Positions 27,534-36,527 of a stretch of DNA of 64,000 bases are shown piece after piece; within the stretch, counting starts at the first letter, position 1, and the number at the start of each line of letters is the position of its first letter. The stretch is from assembly GCA_964387075.1 (NCBI GenBank), contig CAYLVB010000003.1, positions 417,755 to 481,754 on the forward strand, given 5' to 3'. Position numbers and translations under genes: made by a program. Source of the DNA: PALSA-968 sp964387075 (GTDB taxonomy: Bacteria > Bacteroidota > Bacteroidia > B-17B0 > Aurantibacillaceae). Under the pieces are notes generated by a model. The model was not told the origin of the DNA and searched no databases. It was given only the letters and a program-made list of their open reading frames with translations.

Positions 27534-28232
27534 ATGGAAACACCAAATACCAACCACATTTTGTTTTTGGATATTGAAACAGCCCCTCTCGTATATAAGT
27601 ATGAAGAGCTGGCCGAGCCCTTCAAAAAACTCTGGGACGCTAAATACCAATACAGCAAAGAGGTTACGCCCGAGCAGCAATACAGCAAGGCCGGCATTTT
27701 TGCTGAATTTGCGAAGGTGATATGCATATGTGTAGGCTATTTCAACGGCAAGGAATTTCGTTTGAAATCGTTTTACGGTGACGATGAGAAACTTATTCTG
27801 AAAGAGTTCAAGGATATGCTTGAGAGACATTTTTCTGAACCCGAGAATCGCCTCTGCGCGCATAATGGTAAGGAATTTGATTTTCCATTCCTCTGCCGCC
27901 GCTTTTTAATTAATGGCATAAGTCTGCCCGCCATTTTGAATTTACAGGGCAAAAAACCCTGGGAGATCCCGCACCTCGATACGATGGAGATGTGGAAGTT
28001 TGGCGATTACAAGAACTATACTTCGTTGAATTTGCTAGCCGCAGTATTTGGCATTCCTACTCCAAAAGATGATATCGATGGCAGCCAGGTGTCGCGCGTG
28101 TATTACGAAGAGAAGAATTTAGAGCGCATCAAGAACTATTGCCAGAAAGACGTGATCACGGTTGCACGCCTTTACCAAAAAATGACAGCCGAGCAACCTT
28201 TGAAAGAAGAGCAGCTTGTTTTAACGAATTAA
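27534..28232 (+). CDS. Predicted 3'-5' exonuclease, DEDDy type (PolB-like)
   Basis: A 232-aa protein of the DnaQ-like fold. Exo I is FLDIETAPLVYK (Asp and Glu), Exo II is CAHNGKEFDFPFLCRRF, and Exo III is KNYCQKDVITVARLY with the Y-x3-D of the DEDDy subgroup. Such proteins resemble the proofreading domain of family B polymerases but stand alone; the substrate is probably single-stranded DNA or RNA ends. It shares a possible operon with the preceding unknown gene. Confidence 0.85.
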   Translation: METPNTNHILFLDIETAPLVYKYEELAEPFKKLWDAKYQYSKEVTPEQQYSKAGIFAEFAKVICICVGYFNGKEFRLKSFYGDDEKLILKEFKDMLERHFSEPENRLCAHNGKEFDFPFLCRRFLINGISLPAILNLQGKKPWEIPHLDTMEMWKFGDYKNYTSLNLLAAVFGIPTPKDDIDGSQVSRVYYEEKNLERIKNYCQKDVITVARLYQKMTAEQPLKEEQLVLTN

Positions 28233-28233
28233 A

Positions 28234-28262
28234 TTTTGTGTCGCTTAGTGCCTTTGTGGCAA
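28234..28262 (+). promoter_or_regulatory. Interspersed promoter-like word upstream of gpsA
   Basis: The stretch tttgtgtcgcttagtgcctt followed by tgtggc contains TTTG twice, spaced about one helical turn and a half apart. It may supply a promoter for gpsA, but the -7 part (TGCCTTTG) departs from the consensus at its second base. Confidence 0.25.
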
Positions 28263-28270
28263 AATTACCG

Positions 28271-29260
28271 ATGACCAAAGTAGCAGTAATAGGTAACGGA
28301 AGCTGGGCCACCGCCCTCGTAAAGTTATTGGGCAATAACCTCAAAGAGGTGAATTGGTACATCCGCAAAAAAGAGGATGCCGACTCCATTGCCAAATACA
28401 ACCGCAACCCGCGCTACTTAAGTTCCGTTGAGTTCACGCCCGGCAACCTGAAACTTTTTTCTGATCTGAAAGATTGCATCGCTTCTTCCGATATCATTGT
28501 GCTTGCCATCCCTTCGGCGTTCTGCCACGAAGTGATGAAGGATGTGCCCGCGGAGGTCTTCAAAAAGAAAATTGTTTTCTCCGCCATCAAGGGCATTATT
28601 CCCGAATACAATTTAATTGTAGGAGAATATCTCCACAAAGCCTTTCACGTTCCGCTCGATCATATTGGTGTTATCACCGGTCCCTGTCACGCCGAAGAGG
28701 TTGCCCTGGAAAAACTTTCTTACCTCACCCTGGCCTGCACCGATGTTGCCAAAGCCGAAAAGCTCGCCGAACTGCTTCGTTGCCGCTATATGAAAGTAAC
28801 CGTAAGCGATGATATTTACGGCACAGAATATTCGGCCGTTCTAAAGAACGTGGTAGCTATAGCCGGCGGCATTTGCCACGGACTGGGCTATGGCGATAAT
28901 TTTCTTTCTGTACTAGTAAGCAACGCCATCCAGGAAATAGAACGCTTTGTAAAAGCGGTACATCCTATTGACCGTGATATCAAGGCCAGCGCGTATTTAG
29001 GAGATCTTTTGGTAACGGCTTATTCTCAATTCAGTAGAAACAGAATGTTTGGCACCATGCTGGGCAAAGGCTATTCCGTTAAAATGGCGCAGTTAGAAAT
29101 GAACATGGTTGCCGAGGGCTATTACGCTGTTAAATGCGTGCACGAAATAAACAAAGGCTATAACGTAGATATGCCCATCATGCAGGCCGTCTACAACATC
29201 GCCTATGAGAAATATTCTCCCGCCATCGAGATGCAGTTGTTGGCGGATAAACTTTCGTAA
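28271..29260 (+). CDS. gpsA: NAD(P)H-dependent glycerol-3-phosphate dehydrogenase
   Basis: Reduces dihydroxyacetone phosphate to sn-glycerol 3-phosphate for phospholipid synthesis; cytoplasmic, 329 aa. ATG at 28271 begins MTKVAVIGNGSWATAL, the Rossmann nucleotide-binding motif; the frame is open upstream into the exonuclease gene but without homology. The substrate motif is KNVVAIAGGICHGLGYGDN (catalytic Lys), and GPCHAEEVALEKLSY is the middle signature. Typical length. Confidence 0.94.
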   Translation: MTKVAVIGNGSWATALVKLLGNNLKEVNWYIRKKEDADSIAKYNRNPRYLSSVEFTPGNLKLFSDLKDCIASSDIIVLAIPSAFCHEVMKDVPAEVFKKKIVFSAIKGIIPEYNLIVGEYLHKAFHVPLDHIGVITGPCHAEEVALEKLSYLTLACTDVAKAEKLAELLRCRYMKVTVSDDIYGTEYSAVLKNVVAIAGGICHGLGYGDNFLSVLVSNAIQEIERFVKAVHPIDRDIKASAYLGDLLVTAYSQFSRNRMFGTMLGKGYSVKMAQLEMNMVAEGYYAVKCVHEINKGYNVDMPIMQAVYNIAYEKYSPAIEMQLLADKLS

Positions 29261-29282
29261 GTGAAAAAACGGTATTCTTAAT

Positions 29283-30101
29283 TTACTGCTTCACCGTGGC
29301 AGGCACTCCCTTATAATACTTCATCGCCTCAGGAATGAATTTCTCAATGTCCTTGATGCGCCTTTCGTCGCTGGGGTGGGTGCTTAAAATTTCGGGTGGT
29401 TTTTGCCCGTTGCTGAGAGCGGCCATGCGTTTCCAAAAATCAATGGCTTCCTTCGGATCGTAGCCGGCAATGGCGGCAAACACCAATCCAAGCTTATCGG
29501 CCTCGGTCTCCTGCTTGCGCGAGTAACTTAAAAGATTCAGCCCCGCTCCAACATTATATACCTGTAAAAAAAGGTCGCGTGTCTCGGCCGGTTTTTGCGA
29601 CATAGCTATTGCAATACCCGCGCCTAATCCCTGCGCCACCATCATCTGGCTCATGCGCTCATTTCCGTGACGCGCTATGGCGTGGCCTATTTCGTGCCCC
29701 ATTACTATGGCCAATCCGCCTTCATCGCGTGTAACCGGCAACAAACCGCTGTACACAACCACTTTTCCGCCGGGCATGCACCACGCATTCACTACATCTT
29801 CCTCTACGCCATGAAATTCCCACATGTAGCCCTCGATCCTTTTTTCCATCTTGTGCTCTTTCATATACTGCACAATGGCATCCTTGATCTTGTTGCCCAC
29901 CTTTTTCACCAACTGATCGCGCGGATCAGCCGGATCCATGGTCTTATGTTCCTTCAAAAATTTATTGTACTCGTTAACACTCATGCCAACAAGTTCGCTC
30001 TCGGGTACCAGGCTCAACTGCCTGCGCCCGGTAATGGGTACGCGTTCTACACATCCTAATAGAAAGAAGGTAAGGAGAACACCTGAAATGAGTTTCCGCA
30101 T
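29283..30101 (-). CDS. M48 family metallopeptidase, lipoprotein
   Basis: A 272-aa zinc metallopeptidase. ATG at 30101 gives a lipoprotein signal, MRKLISGVLLTFFLLGC, lipidated at Cys17. The zinc motif is GHEIGHAIARHGNE (His136, His140), with the third ligand Glu in SRKQETEADKLG. This is the BepA/LoiP-like periplasmic group, which takes part in outer-membrane protein quality control. Starts one base after the clpS stop codon, so the two are probably co-transcribed. Confidence 0.92.
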   Translation of the reverse strand: MRKLISGVLLTFFLLGCVERVPITGRRQLSLVPESELVGMSVNEYNKFLKEHKTMDPADPRDQLVKKVGNKIKDAIVQYMKEHKMEKRIEGYMWEFHGVEEDVVNAWCMPGGKVVVYSGLLPVTRDEGGLAIVMGHEIGHAIARHGNERMSQMMVAQGLGAGIAIAMSQKPAETRDLFLQVYNVGAGLNLLSYSRKQETEADKLGLVFAAIAGYDPKEAIDFWKRMAALSNGQKPPEILSTHPSDERRIKDIEKFIPEAMKYYKGVPATVKQ

Positions 30102-30102
30102 A

Positions 30103-30372
30103 CTAATCAATGGTGGCCGACAACCCTTTGTCCAGTAGTGCCAGGCACATGGGCTTAAGATCATCGTAACTGCCTTTTTTAACGCCGCACTTTCCGTTGT
30201 AGTGAACAATGTGCGCGCATTGTTCGGCTTGCAATGGATTGTGACCGCAAATTTCAACCAAAGTGTCTATCACAAAGTCGAATGTGTTCACATCGTCGTT
30301 ATGTAATACGAGGTTTTTAAGCTGCTCGGCTTTTTCCTGCACTTTTGGTTTTTCTAATAATTCGGTATCCAT
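30103..30372 (-). CDS. clpS: ATP-dependent Clp protease adaptor ClpS
   Basis: Adaptor delivering N-end-rule substrates to ClpAP/ClpCP. The ATG at 30372 (MDTELLEKPKVQEK) gives 89 aa; the frame is open 30 codons further upstream without homology. Core motif LHNDDVNTFDFVIDTL, then the helix with AEQCAHIVHYNGKC and the C-terminal strand. The Asn-Asp-Asp pocket for the N-degron is present. In an apparent two-gene operon with the M48 peptidase. Confidence 0.92.
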   Translation of the reverse strand: MDTELLEKPKVQEKAEQLKNLVLHNDDVNTFDFVIDTLVEICGHNPLQAEQCAHIVHYNGKCGVKKGSYDDLKPMCLALLDKGLSATID

Positions 30373-30495
30373 TTGATTGAAGAGTTTAGTCAAAGGTAAT
30401 AAAAAGGGCATGCTAAGCAATGGGGAGGTGTTGCAAATGCTTTGTATCAGCTTAATAAACAATGAAATATGTAAGTAAAAGTGGTCTTTTATTTA

Positions 30496-30528
30496 CAAGA
30501 TCCTTTAGTTTATTTGCTCAGGATCTTG
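30496..30528 (-). other. Inverted repeat spanning the end of the PorE-like gene
   Basis: CAAGATCC / GGATCTTG, an 8-bp perfect stem with a 17-nt loop that includes the stop codon. There is no T-run directly after it, so it may be a weak terminator or a stabilising hairpin. Confidence 0.4.
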
Positions 30529-32666
30529 AACTCCGAGCGGCGGTTGTTCTGGCGGCCTTCATCCGTTTCATTGGTGTCCATTGGTTTGGTCTCTCCATAA
30601 CCTTTGGCAACCAGGCGATCTTTCGCAATGCCTTTTCCGATAAGATAACCCACTACGCTCTCCGAGCGCGCCTGCGATAAGGTCATGTTATAACTATCCG
30701 AGCCCTTGCTGTCGGTGTGTGAAGAGATCTCGATCTTCAGCGTCGGCAGATCGTTCAGTAATTTGATCAAACGCTCTAACTCGTTGGTACTTTCAGGGCG
30801 CAGGGTAGCTTTATCGAAGTCAAAGAAAATGTTGCGCAGCACGATCACACTTCCAACAGCAACATTCTTCAATTCCACATCCTTGATCACTTCCTGGTAA
30901 CCGCTTGCTAAAGGAATATCAAAGTTCTCGGAGTGAAAAAGGTAACCCTCTGCTTTCACCGCGATACCGTAGTTCTTTCCGGATGGAAGCGTAACAAGAT
31001 ATTTGCCGGTTGAGCTGTTCGATTTGAACGTAGCGATCACTTCGTTCTTCACGTTGTCTACAAGTTCAATAGTTGCTTCCAGCGTTTTCTTAGTGAAGGC
31101 ATCTGTAATGGTTCCTTTTAAGATGGTAAGCGAAACAGGTTTGATCTCCACCGCTTCCGCCGCTTTTGCTTTGATGGCTTCCTGCGCCGAGGCGATCAGG
31201 TTGTCCTCTCCGTTCAGCGCAAATTGTTTTTCAGGGCCCAGGAAAGTGATCACGTAAATATCCTTCTCTCCATAACCGCCTTCCTTTGCGGATGCGTAAT
31301 AACCGCGGCGCCCGCTACCCGAGATCGCAAAGTACACGTCATCATCGGGACTGTTGACAGGATAGCCCAGGTTCTCAGGAGCGCCCCATTTTCCGTTCTC
31401 ATAAACGGTCTTAAAAATATCGTAACCGCCCATTGAACCATAACCTTTGGAACTGAAATACATGGTTTTTCCATCAGGGATCATAAATAATCCTTCCTCG
31501 GCGTACTTACTGTTCAAGGGCGCCCCAAGATTAACAGACGGCCCCCAATTTCCTTTTTCGTCTTTCTTGCTTACGTAAATATCTCCAAAACCAAGTCCAC
31601 CCGGTTTGTTGGAAATAAAATAAAGCATTTTCCCATCGAACGATTCTGTAACGGTGGTTTCGCGGTAATCGGAGTTGATGTTCTTATTCAGTTTCTCAGG
31701 TTTGCTCCACGCCGTTCCCTGCAGGTGGCTCACAAAAACATCTCCGCCGCCTTTCCCGTGATGCTCGTAAATGTAAAGACTGGCACCATCGGGCGAAAGT
31801 CCCGCAGTAGCTTCGTGGTATTGCTCCTCGTTGATGGGTTCCCCCATGTTCTTCGCGTCGGTCCACTCACCATTGATCTTGTTGCACACGTACAGATCTT
31901 CGAAATAACCCGCGTCACCTTCATCTTTTTTCTGCCCTTCTTTATATTTCCGGCGTGAAGTAAAGATCAGGGTGGCTTCATCTGTGGAAATGTAGGCGCT
32001 GTAATCAGGAAAAGGCGAATTGATGTGTGGCCCCATATTGTCAATGAAAACACGTTGTGGCGCGGCCATTAATTTCTTCCCGGTCATGCACTCTTCCATT
32101 TTTTTGGCAACGTCCTCAAATTGCGGCGGGGCGCCTTTGTTAGCGGCAAGCCAGGCTTTATATTGACTGTAATATTTCAATGCGTCATCAAAGCGGTAAT
32201 GCAATTGGTAGCACCAGGCCAGGATATAAGGCTCTTGTCCCTGTATCTCGGCCAAGGGATTCAGCTCCATGGCTTTTTCCAGGTATTTTGTGCAGCCATC
32301 GTCCTGCGGACGTAAATGGAATTTGGTGAAACCGATCATCCAGTTAAGCAGCGCGTTATTCGGATTGAAAGCCTGGGCTTTCTCCAGGAAAGGTAAGGCA
32401 GCTTCGAAATTTGCTTCGCCCGCGCGCACGTATTCGCGGCGACTGCAGGGAAGCATGTTCATTTCGGTTACGTATTGGTTAAGGACAGCCAGGTACTCTT
32501 CCATCCCTTTTTCAAAGATCTCTTTTCCTTCTTTGAAGTTCTTGCGGGCTTCTTTGAACTCGTCCTTTTTGTCGGGGAAATTATCTTTTTCAAATTCCAC
32601 GTTCTTCTGGGAGAAACCCAGGGCGAAGCAGAGCGAGAAGAGCGTCAAAAATATTTTTTTACACAT
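30510..32666 (-). CDS. OmpA-family protein with TPR, PD40 propeller and regulatory-like domain (PorE-like)
   Basis: A 718-aa envelope protein. ATG at 32666 starts a signal peptide (MCKKIFLTLFSLCFALGFSQ); upstream in-frame ATGs would bury it. Order: TPR-like helices (about 20-190), WD40/PD40-like beta-propeller (about 215-470; repeated FTSRR, YFISNK and YFSSKG phrases), a carboxypeptidase-regulatory-like domain (about 525-600; LKGTITDAFTKKTLEATIEL), and an OmpA C-terminal peptidoglycan-binding domain (about 610-718; HTDSKGS, GYGETKP). This order is that of PorE, a T9SS component that tethers the machine to peptidoglycan. Other Bacteroidota proteins share it, so the T9SS role is a good guess only. 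There is no lipobox, unlike P. gingivalis PorE. Confidence 0.85.
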   Translation of the reverse strand: MCKKIFLTLFSLCFALGFSQKNVEFEKDNFPDKKDEFKEARKNFKEGKEIFEKGMEEYLAVLNQYVTEMNMLPCSRREYVRAGEANFEAALPFLEKAQAFNPNNALLNWMIGFTKFHLRPQDDGCTKYLEKAMELNPLAEIQGQEPYILAWCYQLHYRFDDALKYYSQYKAWLAANKGAPPQFEDVAKKMEECMTGKKLMAAPQRVFIDNMGPHINSPFPDYSAYISTDEATLIFTSRRKYKEGQKKDEGDAGYFEDLYVCNKINGEWTDAKNMGEPINEEQYHEATAGLSPDGASLYIYEHHGKGGGDVFVSHLQGTAWSKPEKLNKNINSDYRETTVTESFDGKMLYFISNKPGGLGFGDIYVSKKDEKGNWGPSVNLGAPLNSKYAEEGLFMIPDGKTMYFSSKGYGSMGGYDIFKTVYENGKWGAPENLGYPVNSPDDDVYFAISGSGRRGYYASAKEGGYGEKDIYVITFLGPEKQFALNGEDNLIASAQEAIKAKAAEAVEIKPVSLTILKGTITDAFTKKTLEATIELVDNVKNEVIATFKSNSSTGKYLVTLPSGKNYGIAVKAEGYLFHSENFDIPLASGYQEVIKDVELKNVAVGSVIVLRNIFFDFDKATLRPESTNELERLIKLLNDLPTLKIEISSHTDSKGSDSYNMTLSQARSESVVGYLIGKGIAKDRLVAKGYGETKPMDTNETDEGRQNNRRSEFKILSK

Positions 32667-32729
32667 AGAGCTTTTTACGTTAATGAATGTGTGAATCTTC
32701 GATTTCATAGGACTGATCATTAAAATGGA

Positions 32730-33779
32730 TTATTCGCAAACATCAAAATAGCCTTTGGCGCGCTCGATACCTAAAGAGGCGGCTTTTTTAAAATCTTCGC
32801 AGGCGCCTTTAAAATCTTTCATCATCTCTTTGGAGATACCGCGGTTGAGGTAAGCTTCGCCGTATTTATCATTCTGCTGAATGGCCTTGTTGCAATCGTT
32901 AACGGCGGCCTGGTAATTTTTTTTCTTATAGTGTACCGAGGAACGATTGCTATAAGCATAGACATAATCACTTTTGAGCTCCGAAGCTTTGGTAAAATCA
33001 GCCATAGCGCCATCAAGGTCGTTCTTTTCTAATTTGGCAAGACCGCGGTTGTTGTAGGCGATATAATAATCAGACTTTAGCTGAATGGCCTTGTTGTAAT
33101 TCTCGATCGCCTTGTCATATAATTTTTTCTCGCGTAGCGCGCTTCCCATGTTGTTATAGATGAAAGCTGAGTTGGGCGAAAGCATGGCCGCTTCGGTATA
33201 ATCACTTATACTGCCATCCAGGTCATTCAACATTTTTTTTGCACTGCCGCGATCGTTGTATGCAAAATAAAAATCCGATTTGTTGCTGATGGCTTTAGAG
33301 TAAAGATCTACAGCGCCCTTATAATCACCGGCTTCCATTTTTACCACGCCCTGGTAATAATAGGCTTCGCCGTTCTTTGGGTTCACGCTGATGGCCTTAG
33401 CCAGGTCTTTTTCAGCTTCCGTATTTTTGCCGGATTTCATGACCAGCATGGCTCTTTGCACGTAAGCGTAATCCGCCGAATCTCTCAATGAAATAGTACG
33501 GTCAAGATCGGCCAGTGCTTCCTGCGGTTTGTTCATTTCAATAAAGGTGAGCGCCCTGTTGTAAAAGGCTTTTTCAAAATCGGGCTTCAGGCCAATGGTC
33601 TTTGTAAACGCTTCCAGGGCAGCGCCATAGTTCTTGTCCTTAAAATACTGTAAGCCCGAATTGTAAACTTTCTCGGCCTCCTGCTCGTCGGCCATCTTTA
33701 CTTTTACCGTATCGGTTTGGGCAAAAACTGACAAATGCACCAAAAAGAATGCACTCGCTACAAGAATTTTTTTGATCAT
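32730..33779 (-). CDS. Secreted TPR-repeat protein
   Basis: A 349-aa protein with signal peptide (MIKKILVASAFFLVHLSVFAQ, start at 33779) and about eight tetratricopeptide repeats covering the whole mature part (for example YNRALTFIEMNKPQEALADL and YYIAYNNRGLAKLEKNDLDG). TPR arrays mediate protein binding. It lies upstream of the PorE-like gene with a 63-bp gap, so a shared transcript and a shared envelope assembly role are possible. Confidence 0.82.
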   Translation of the reverse strand: MIKKILVASAFFLVHLSVFAQTDTVKVKMADEQEAEKVYNSGLQYFKDKNYGAALEAFTKTIGLKPDFEKAFYNRALTFIEMNKPQEALADLDRTISLRDSADYAYVQRAMLVMKSGKNTEAEKDLAKAISVNPKNGEAYYYQGVVKMEAGDYKGAVDLYSKAISNKSDFYFAYNDRGSAKKMLNDLDGSISDYTEAAMLSPNSAFIYNNMGSALREKKLYDKAIENYNKAIQLKSDYYIAYNNRGLAKLEKNDLDGAMADFTKASELKSDYVYAYSNRSSVHYKKKNYQAAVNDCNKAIQQNDKYGEAYLNRGISKEMMKDFKGACEDFKKAASLGIERAKGYFDVCE

Positions 33780-33848
33780 AGTTGCAAAATTGTGACGAAG
33801 CCACAAGATAGCAAATTAGGGTAAAATACAAGGAAATGTGCGTAAAAT

Positions 33849-34409
33849 TTATTTGGCTAAAGGACTGGCGGGTAGGTTGATCTCGAACGAATCCCACTTG
33901 GTGGTATTACTGTTCCAATAGTATTGCATGGATTTGCCTGTATTACAATCCCATACAAGATAATAGGCTTTATTGTCGTTCGAATCGTAATACATTTTCA
34001 TCCCAATATCCCCGGTAGCGCCGGTCAAGGGAGTTTCCGGGAGGTTGATCTCAAAGGAATCCCATTTGGTGCTGGTACTGTTCCAGTAATACTGGATGGA
34101 TTTCCCGCCTTTGGTGTCCCAGACGAGGTAATAGGCTTTTTTGTCCTTATCATCATAAAAAACATCCATCATTACGTTGCCTTTTACGCCGGGTAGGGGA
34201 GTAGCGGGTAGGTTTATTTCGAACGAATCCCATTTGGTGGAGCTACTGTTCCAGTAATATTGTACAGATTTCCCGGTCTTACTATCCCAAACCAGGTAAT
34301 AGGCTTTTTTATCGTTCCAATCGTAGAACGAGGTCATGCGTACATTGTTCTGTGCCGAGAATTTTAAAGTGAAACAGATCAGAATGGCAGTAAAGAATAG
34401 TTTTTTCAT
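33849..34409 (-). CDS. Secreted protein made of three 56-residue repeats
   Basis: A 186-aa protein with signal peptide MKKLFFTAILICFTLKFSAQ. The mature part is three near-identical repeats of 56 residues, each with the phrases KAYYLVWD, GKSxQYYWN and TKWDSFEINLP. The pattern suggests a small beta-propeller or beta-solenoid. Family not recognised. The repeats are also clear at DNA level (168-bp period), which points to recent duplication or gene conversion. Confidence 0.7.
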   Translation of the reverse strand: MKKLFFTAILICFTLKFSAQNNVRMTSFYDWNDKKAYYLVWDSKTGKSVQYYWNSSSTKWDSFEINLPATPLPGVKGNVMMDVFYDDKDKKAYYLVWDTKGGKSIQYYWNSTSTKWDSFEINLPETPLTGATGDIGMKMYYDSNDNKAYYLVWDCNTGKSMQYYWNSNTTKWDSFEINLPASPLAK

Positions 34410-34439
34410 AATACTGTGTTTTAGATAAAGATAGACGAA

Positions 34440-35033
34440 TTATTTAGAATGCCTTTTTTCAAGCACCGCAATAACATCATCCAGGCTAAAGTCTTTGGCC
34501 TTCAGCAATATTAAATAATGAAACAGCAGGTCGGCCGCCTCGCCCAGGAAAAGATCTTTGTTGTCGTCCTTTGCCTCTATCACAAGTTCTGTTGCTTCTT
34601 CCCCAACTTTCTGAGCTACCTTGTTTATTCCCTTAGTGAATAATTGAGACGTGTACGACTTTTCAGAAGGATTGTCTTTTCTTTCGGCAATGATACGCTC
34701 CAGTTTCTTTAAAAAATCACCGCTATTCTTTTCATTGAAACAGGTATCCGTGCCGGTGTGGCAAACAGGGCCGTCCGGCAAAGCTTTGATCAGCAGGGTG
34801 TCATTATCGCAGTCGGCTAAAATTTCTTTCACATTCAAAAAATTTCCGCTCTCTTCTCCTTTGGTCCACAAACGGCTCTTGCTGCGACTGAAAAAAGTAA
34901 CGCGCTTTTCTTTTTGTGTTTTCTCCAATGATTCCGCGTTCATAAAACCGAGCATAAGCACTTTGTTGGTGCGCGCGTCCTGGATGATGGCGGGAACAAG
35001 CCCGTCTTTGTATTTACTATATTCTATTTTCAT
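34440..35033 (-). CDS. hisI: Bifunctional phosphoribosyl-AMP cyclohydrolase / phosphoribosyl-ATP pyrophosphatase
   Basis: Catalyses steps 2 and 3 of histidine synthesis (HisIE fusion, 197 aa). The N-terminal HisI domain shows GFMNAESLEKT and the zinc-binding CDNDT, GPVCHTGTDTCF. The C-terminal HisE domain (about 110-197) has the MazG-like helical motif KVGEEATELVIEAK. Last gene of the his operon, directly adjacent to hisF with no intergenic bases. Confidence 0.95.
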   Translation of the reverse strand: MKIEYSKYKDGLVPAIIQDARTNKVLMLGFMNAESLEKTQKEKRVTFFSRSKSRLWTKGEESGNFLNVKEILADCDNDTLLIKALPDGPVCHTGTDTCFNEKNSGDFLKKLERIIAERKDNPSEKSYTSQLFTKGINKVAQKVGEEATELVIEAKDDNKDLFLGEAADLLFHYLILLKAKDFSLDDVIAVLEKRHSK

Positions 35034-35810
35034 TTAAATTCTTATTTCAACGTTTTCTTTTTTTAAGTATTGCTTAAGATCGGCGATCTCTATTTCCTTG
35101 AAGTGAAATACGCTGGCCGCCAAAGCTGCATCCGCTTTTCCCTCTGTAAAAACCATTTTAAAATCCTGCATTTTACCTGCTCCGCCACTGGCTATCACAG
35201 GTACGCTTACCGCTTCTGAAATAGCTTTCGTGATATGGAGCGCAAAACCGTTCTTTGCCCCATCATTATCCATAGAGGTCAGCAGAATCTCTCCCGCGCC
35301 GCGTTCAACGCCTTCTTTTGCCCAGTCGATAGCGCGCCGGGTTGTGCGCATTTTTCCCCCATTCAGGTGTACGAGCCAATCGCTTCCCTTCTCAAAATTT
35401 CCTTTAATGTCAAATTGCGTATCGATGGCAAGCACTACGCATTGACTACCAAAACGCGAAGCCAACTGGCCGATCAGCTCAGGGTGTTTAAACGCGGCTG
35501 TGTTCACGGATATTTTATCTGCGCCTGAATCCAGCAGCATTTCCACATCTTCAATAGATCGAATGCCTCCGCCCACAGTAAATGGAATATTGATGTGCGA
35601 AGCGATCTTATTCACCAATTGTGAAAGCGTTTTTCTTTTTTCTTCCGTAGCGCTGATATCCAGGAACACGAGCTCATCCGCGCCCGCTTCGTTGTAATGA
35701 ATGGCAAGTTCAACAGGATCGCCTGCATCGCGTAAATGTTCAAAGTGAACACCCTTGACGGTTCTTCCGTCTTTAATATCGAGACAGGGTATGATACGCT
35801 TAGTTAGCAT
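35034..35810 (-). CDS. hisF: Imidazole glycerol phosphate synthase cyclase subunit
   Basis: A (beta/alpha)8 barrel of 258 aa that uses ammonia from HisH to make imidazole glycerol phosphate. Catalytic Asp in IIPCLDIKDGRTVKG and in LTSMDNDGAKNGF; phosphate-binding loops FTVGGGIRSIEDV and VIASGGAGKMQDF. Overlaps hisA by 11 bp. Confidence 0.97.
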   Translation of the reverse strand: MLTKRIIPCLDIKDGRTVKGVHFEHLRDAGDPVELAIHYNEAGADELVFLDISATEEKRKTLSQLVNKIASHINIPFTVGGGIRSIEDVEMLLDSGADKISVNTAAFKHPELIGQLASRFGSQCVVLAIDTQFDIKGNFEKGSDWLVHLNGGKMRTTRRAIDWAKEGVERGAGEILLTSMDNDGAKNGFALHITKAISEAVSVPVIASGGAGKMQDFKMVFTEGKADAALAASVFHFKEIEIADLKQYLKKENVEIRI

Positions 35811-36525
35811 CTATAAAAACTTTTAATTCCTGTAAAGTGATCTTTCCTTCATAGATAGCCTTACCGACAATGGCCCCATAACAGCCGTTATTTTTTAAAA
35901 TTTCAAGGTCTTTCATAGAAGAAACGCCCCCGCTGGCAATTAAATTAACTTCCGGATTTTTCTCAATGATCTTTTTGTAAAGATCTATTGCGGGACCGGC
36001 CAGTAGTCCATCCTTGGAAATATCGGTGCAAAAAATATTCTTAACTCCCTGCTCTATATTCTTTTCAATGAAATCGAAGACCGAAATATCTGTTTCTTCA
36101 AGCCACCCATTCACCGCCAGTTTCTCGTTCCTTACATCCGCCCCCAATAAAAACTTGCCTGCTCCGTATTTTTGCACCCAACTATAAAAGGTTTCGGGCT
36201 CTTTTGCTGCAATGCTTCCCGTGGTGGCAAAATTGGCGCCGGCATTGAATACGGAGATCAGTGTTGCTTCAGTCTTAATTCCACCACCAAAATCTATAAC
36301 CAGGTTTGTACCCGAGGCAATTCTTTCTAAAACAGGCAGGTTAATGACCTTGCCGCTTTGCGCCCCATCAAGGTCAACCAGGTGCAAACGCTTTATACCC
36401 GCGTCTTCAAATTGTTTAGCAACTTCCAACGGATTCTCGTTATACACTTTCTTCTGCGCATAATCCCCCTGGGTCAGTCGCACGCACTTACCGTCTATGA
36501 TGTCTATTGCCGGAATGATCTCCAT
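35800..36525 (-). CDS. hisA: ProFAR isomerase (HisA)
   Basis: Amadori rearrangement of ProFAR to PRFAR; (beta/alpha)8 barrel of 241 aa. Catalytic Asp8 in IIPAIDIIDGKCVRL and a second Asp in FCTDISKDGLLAGP. Phosphate loops VIDFGGGIKTEA and LIASGGVSSMKDL. Lies 2 bp downstream of hisH. Confidence 0.96.
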   Translation of the reverse strand: MEIIPAIDIIDGKCVRLTQGDYAQKKVYNENPLEVAKQFEDAGIKRLHLVDLDGAQSGKVINLPVLERIASGTNLVIDFGGGIKTEATLISVFNAGANFATTGSIAAKEPETFYSWVQKYGAGKFLLGADVRNEKLAVNGWLEETDISVFDFIEKNIEQGVKNIFCTDISKDGLLAGPAIDLYKKIIEKNPEVNLIASGGVSSMKDLEILKNNGCYGAIVGKAIYEGKITLQELKVFIDAN

Positions 36526-36527
36526 AT

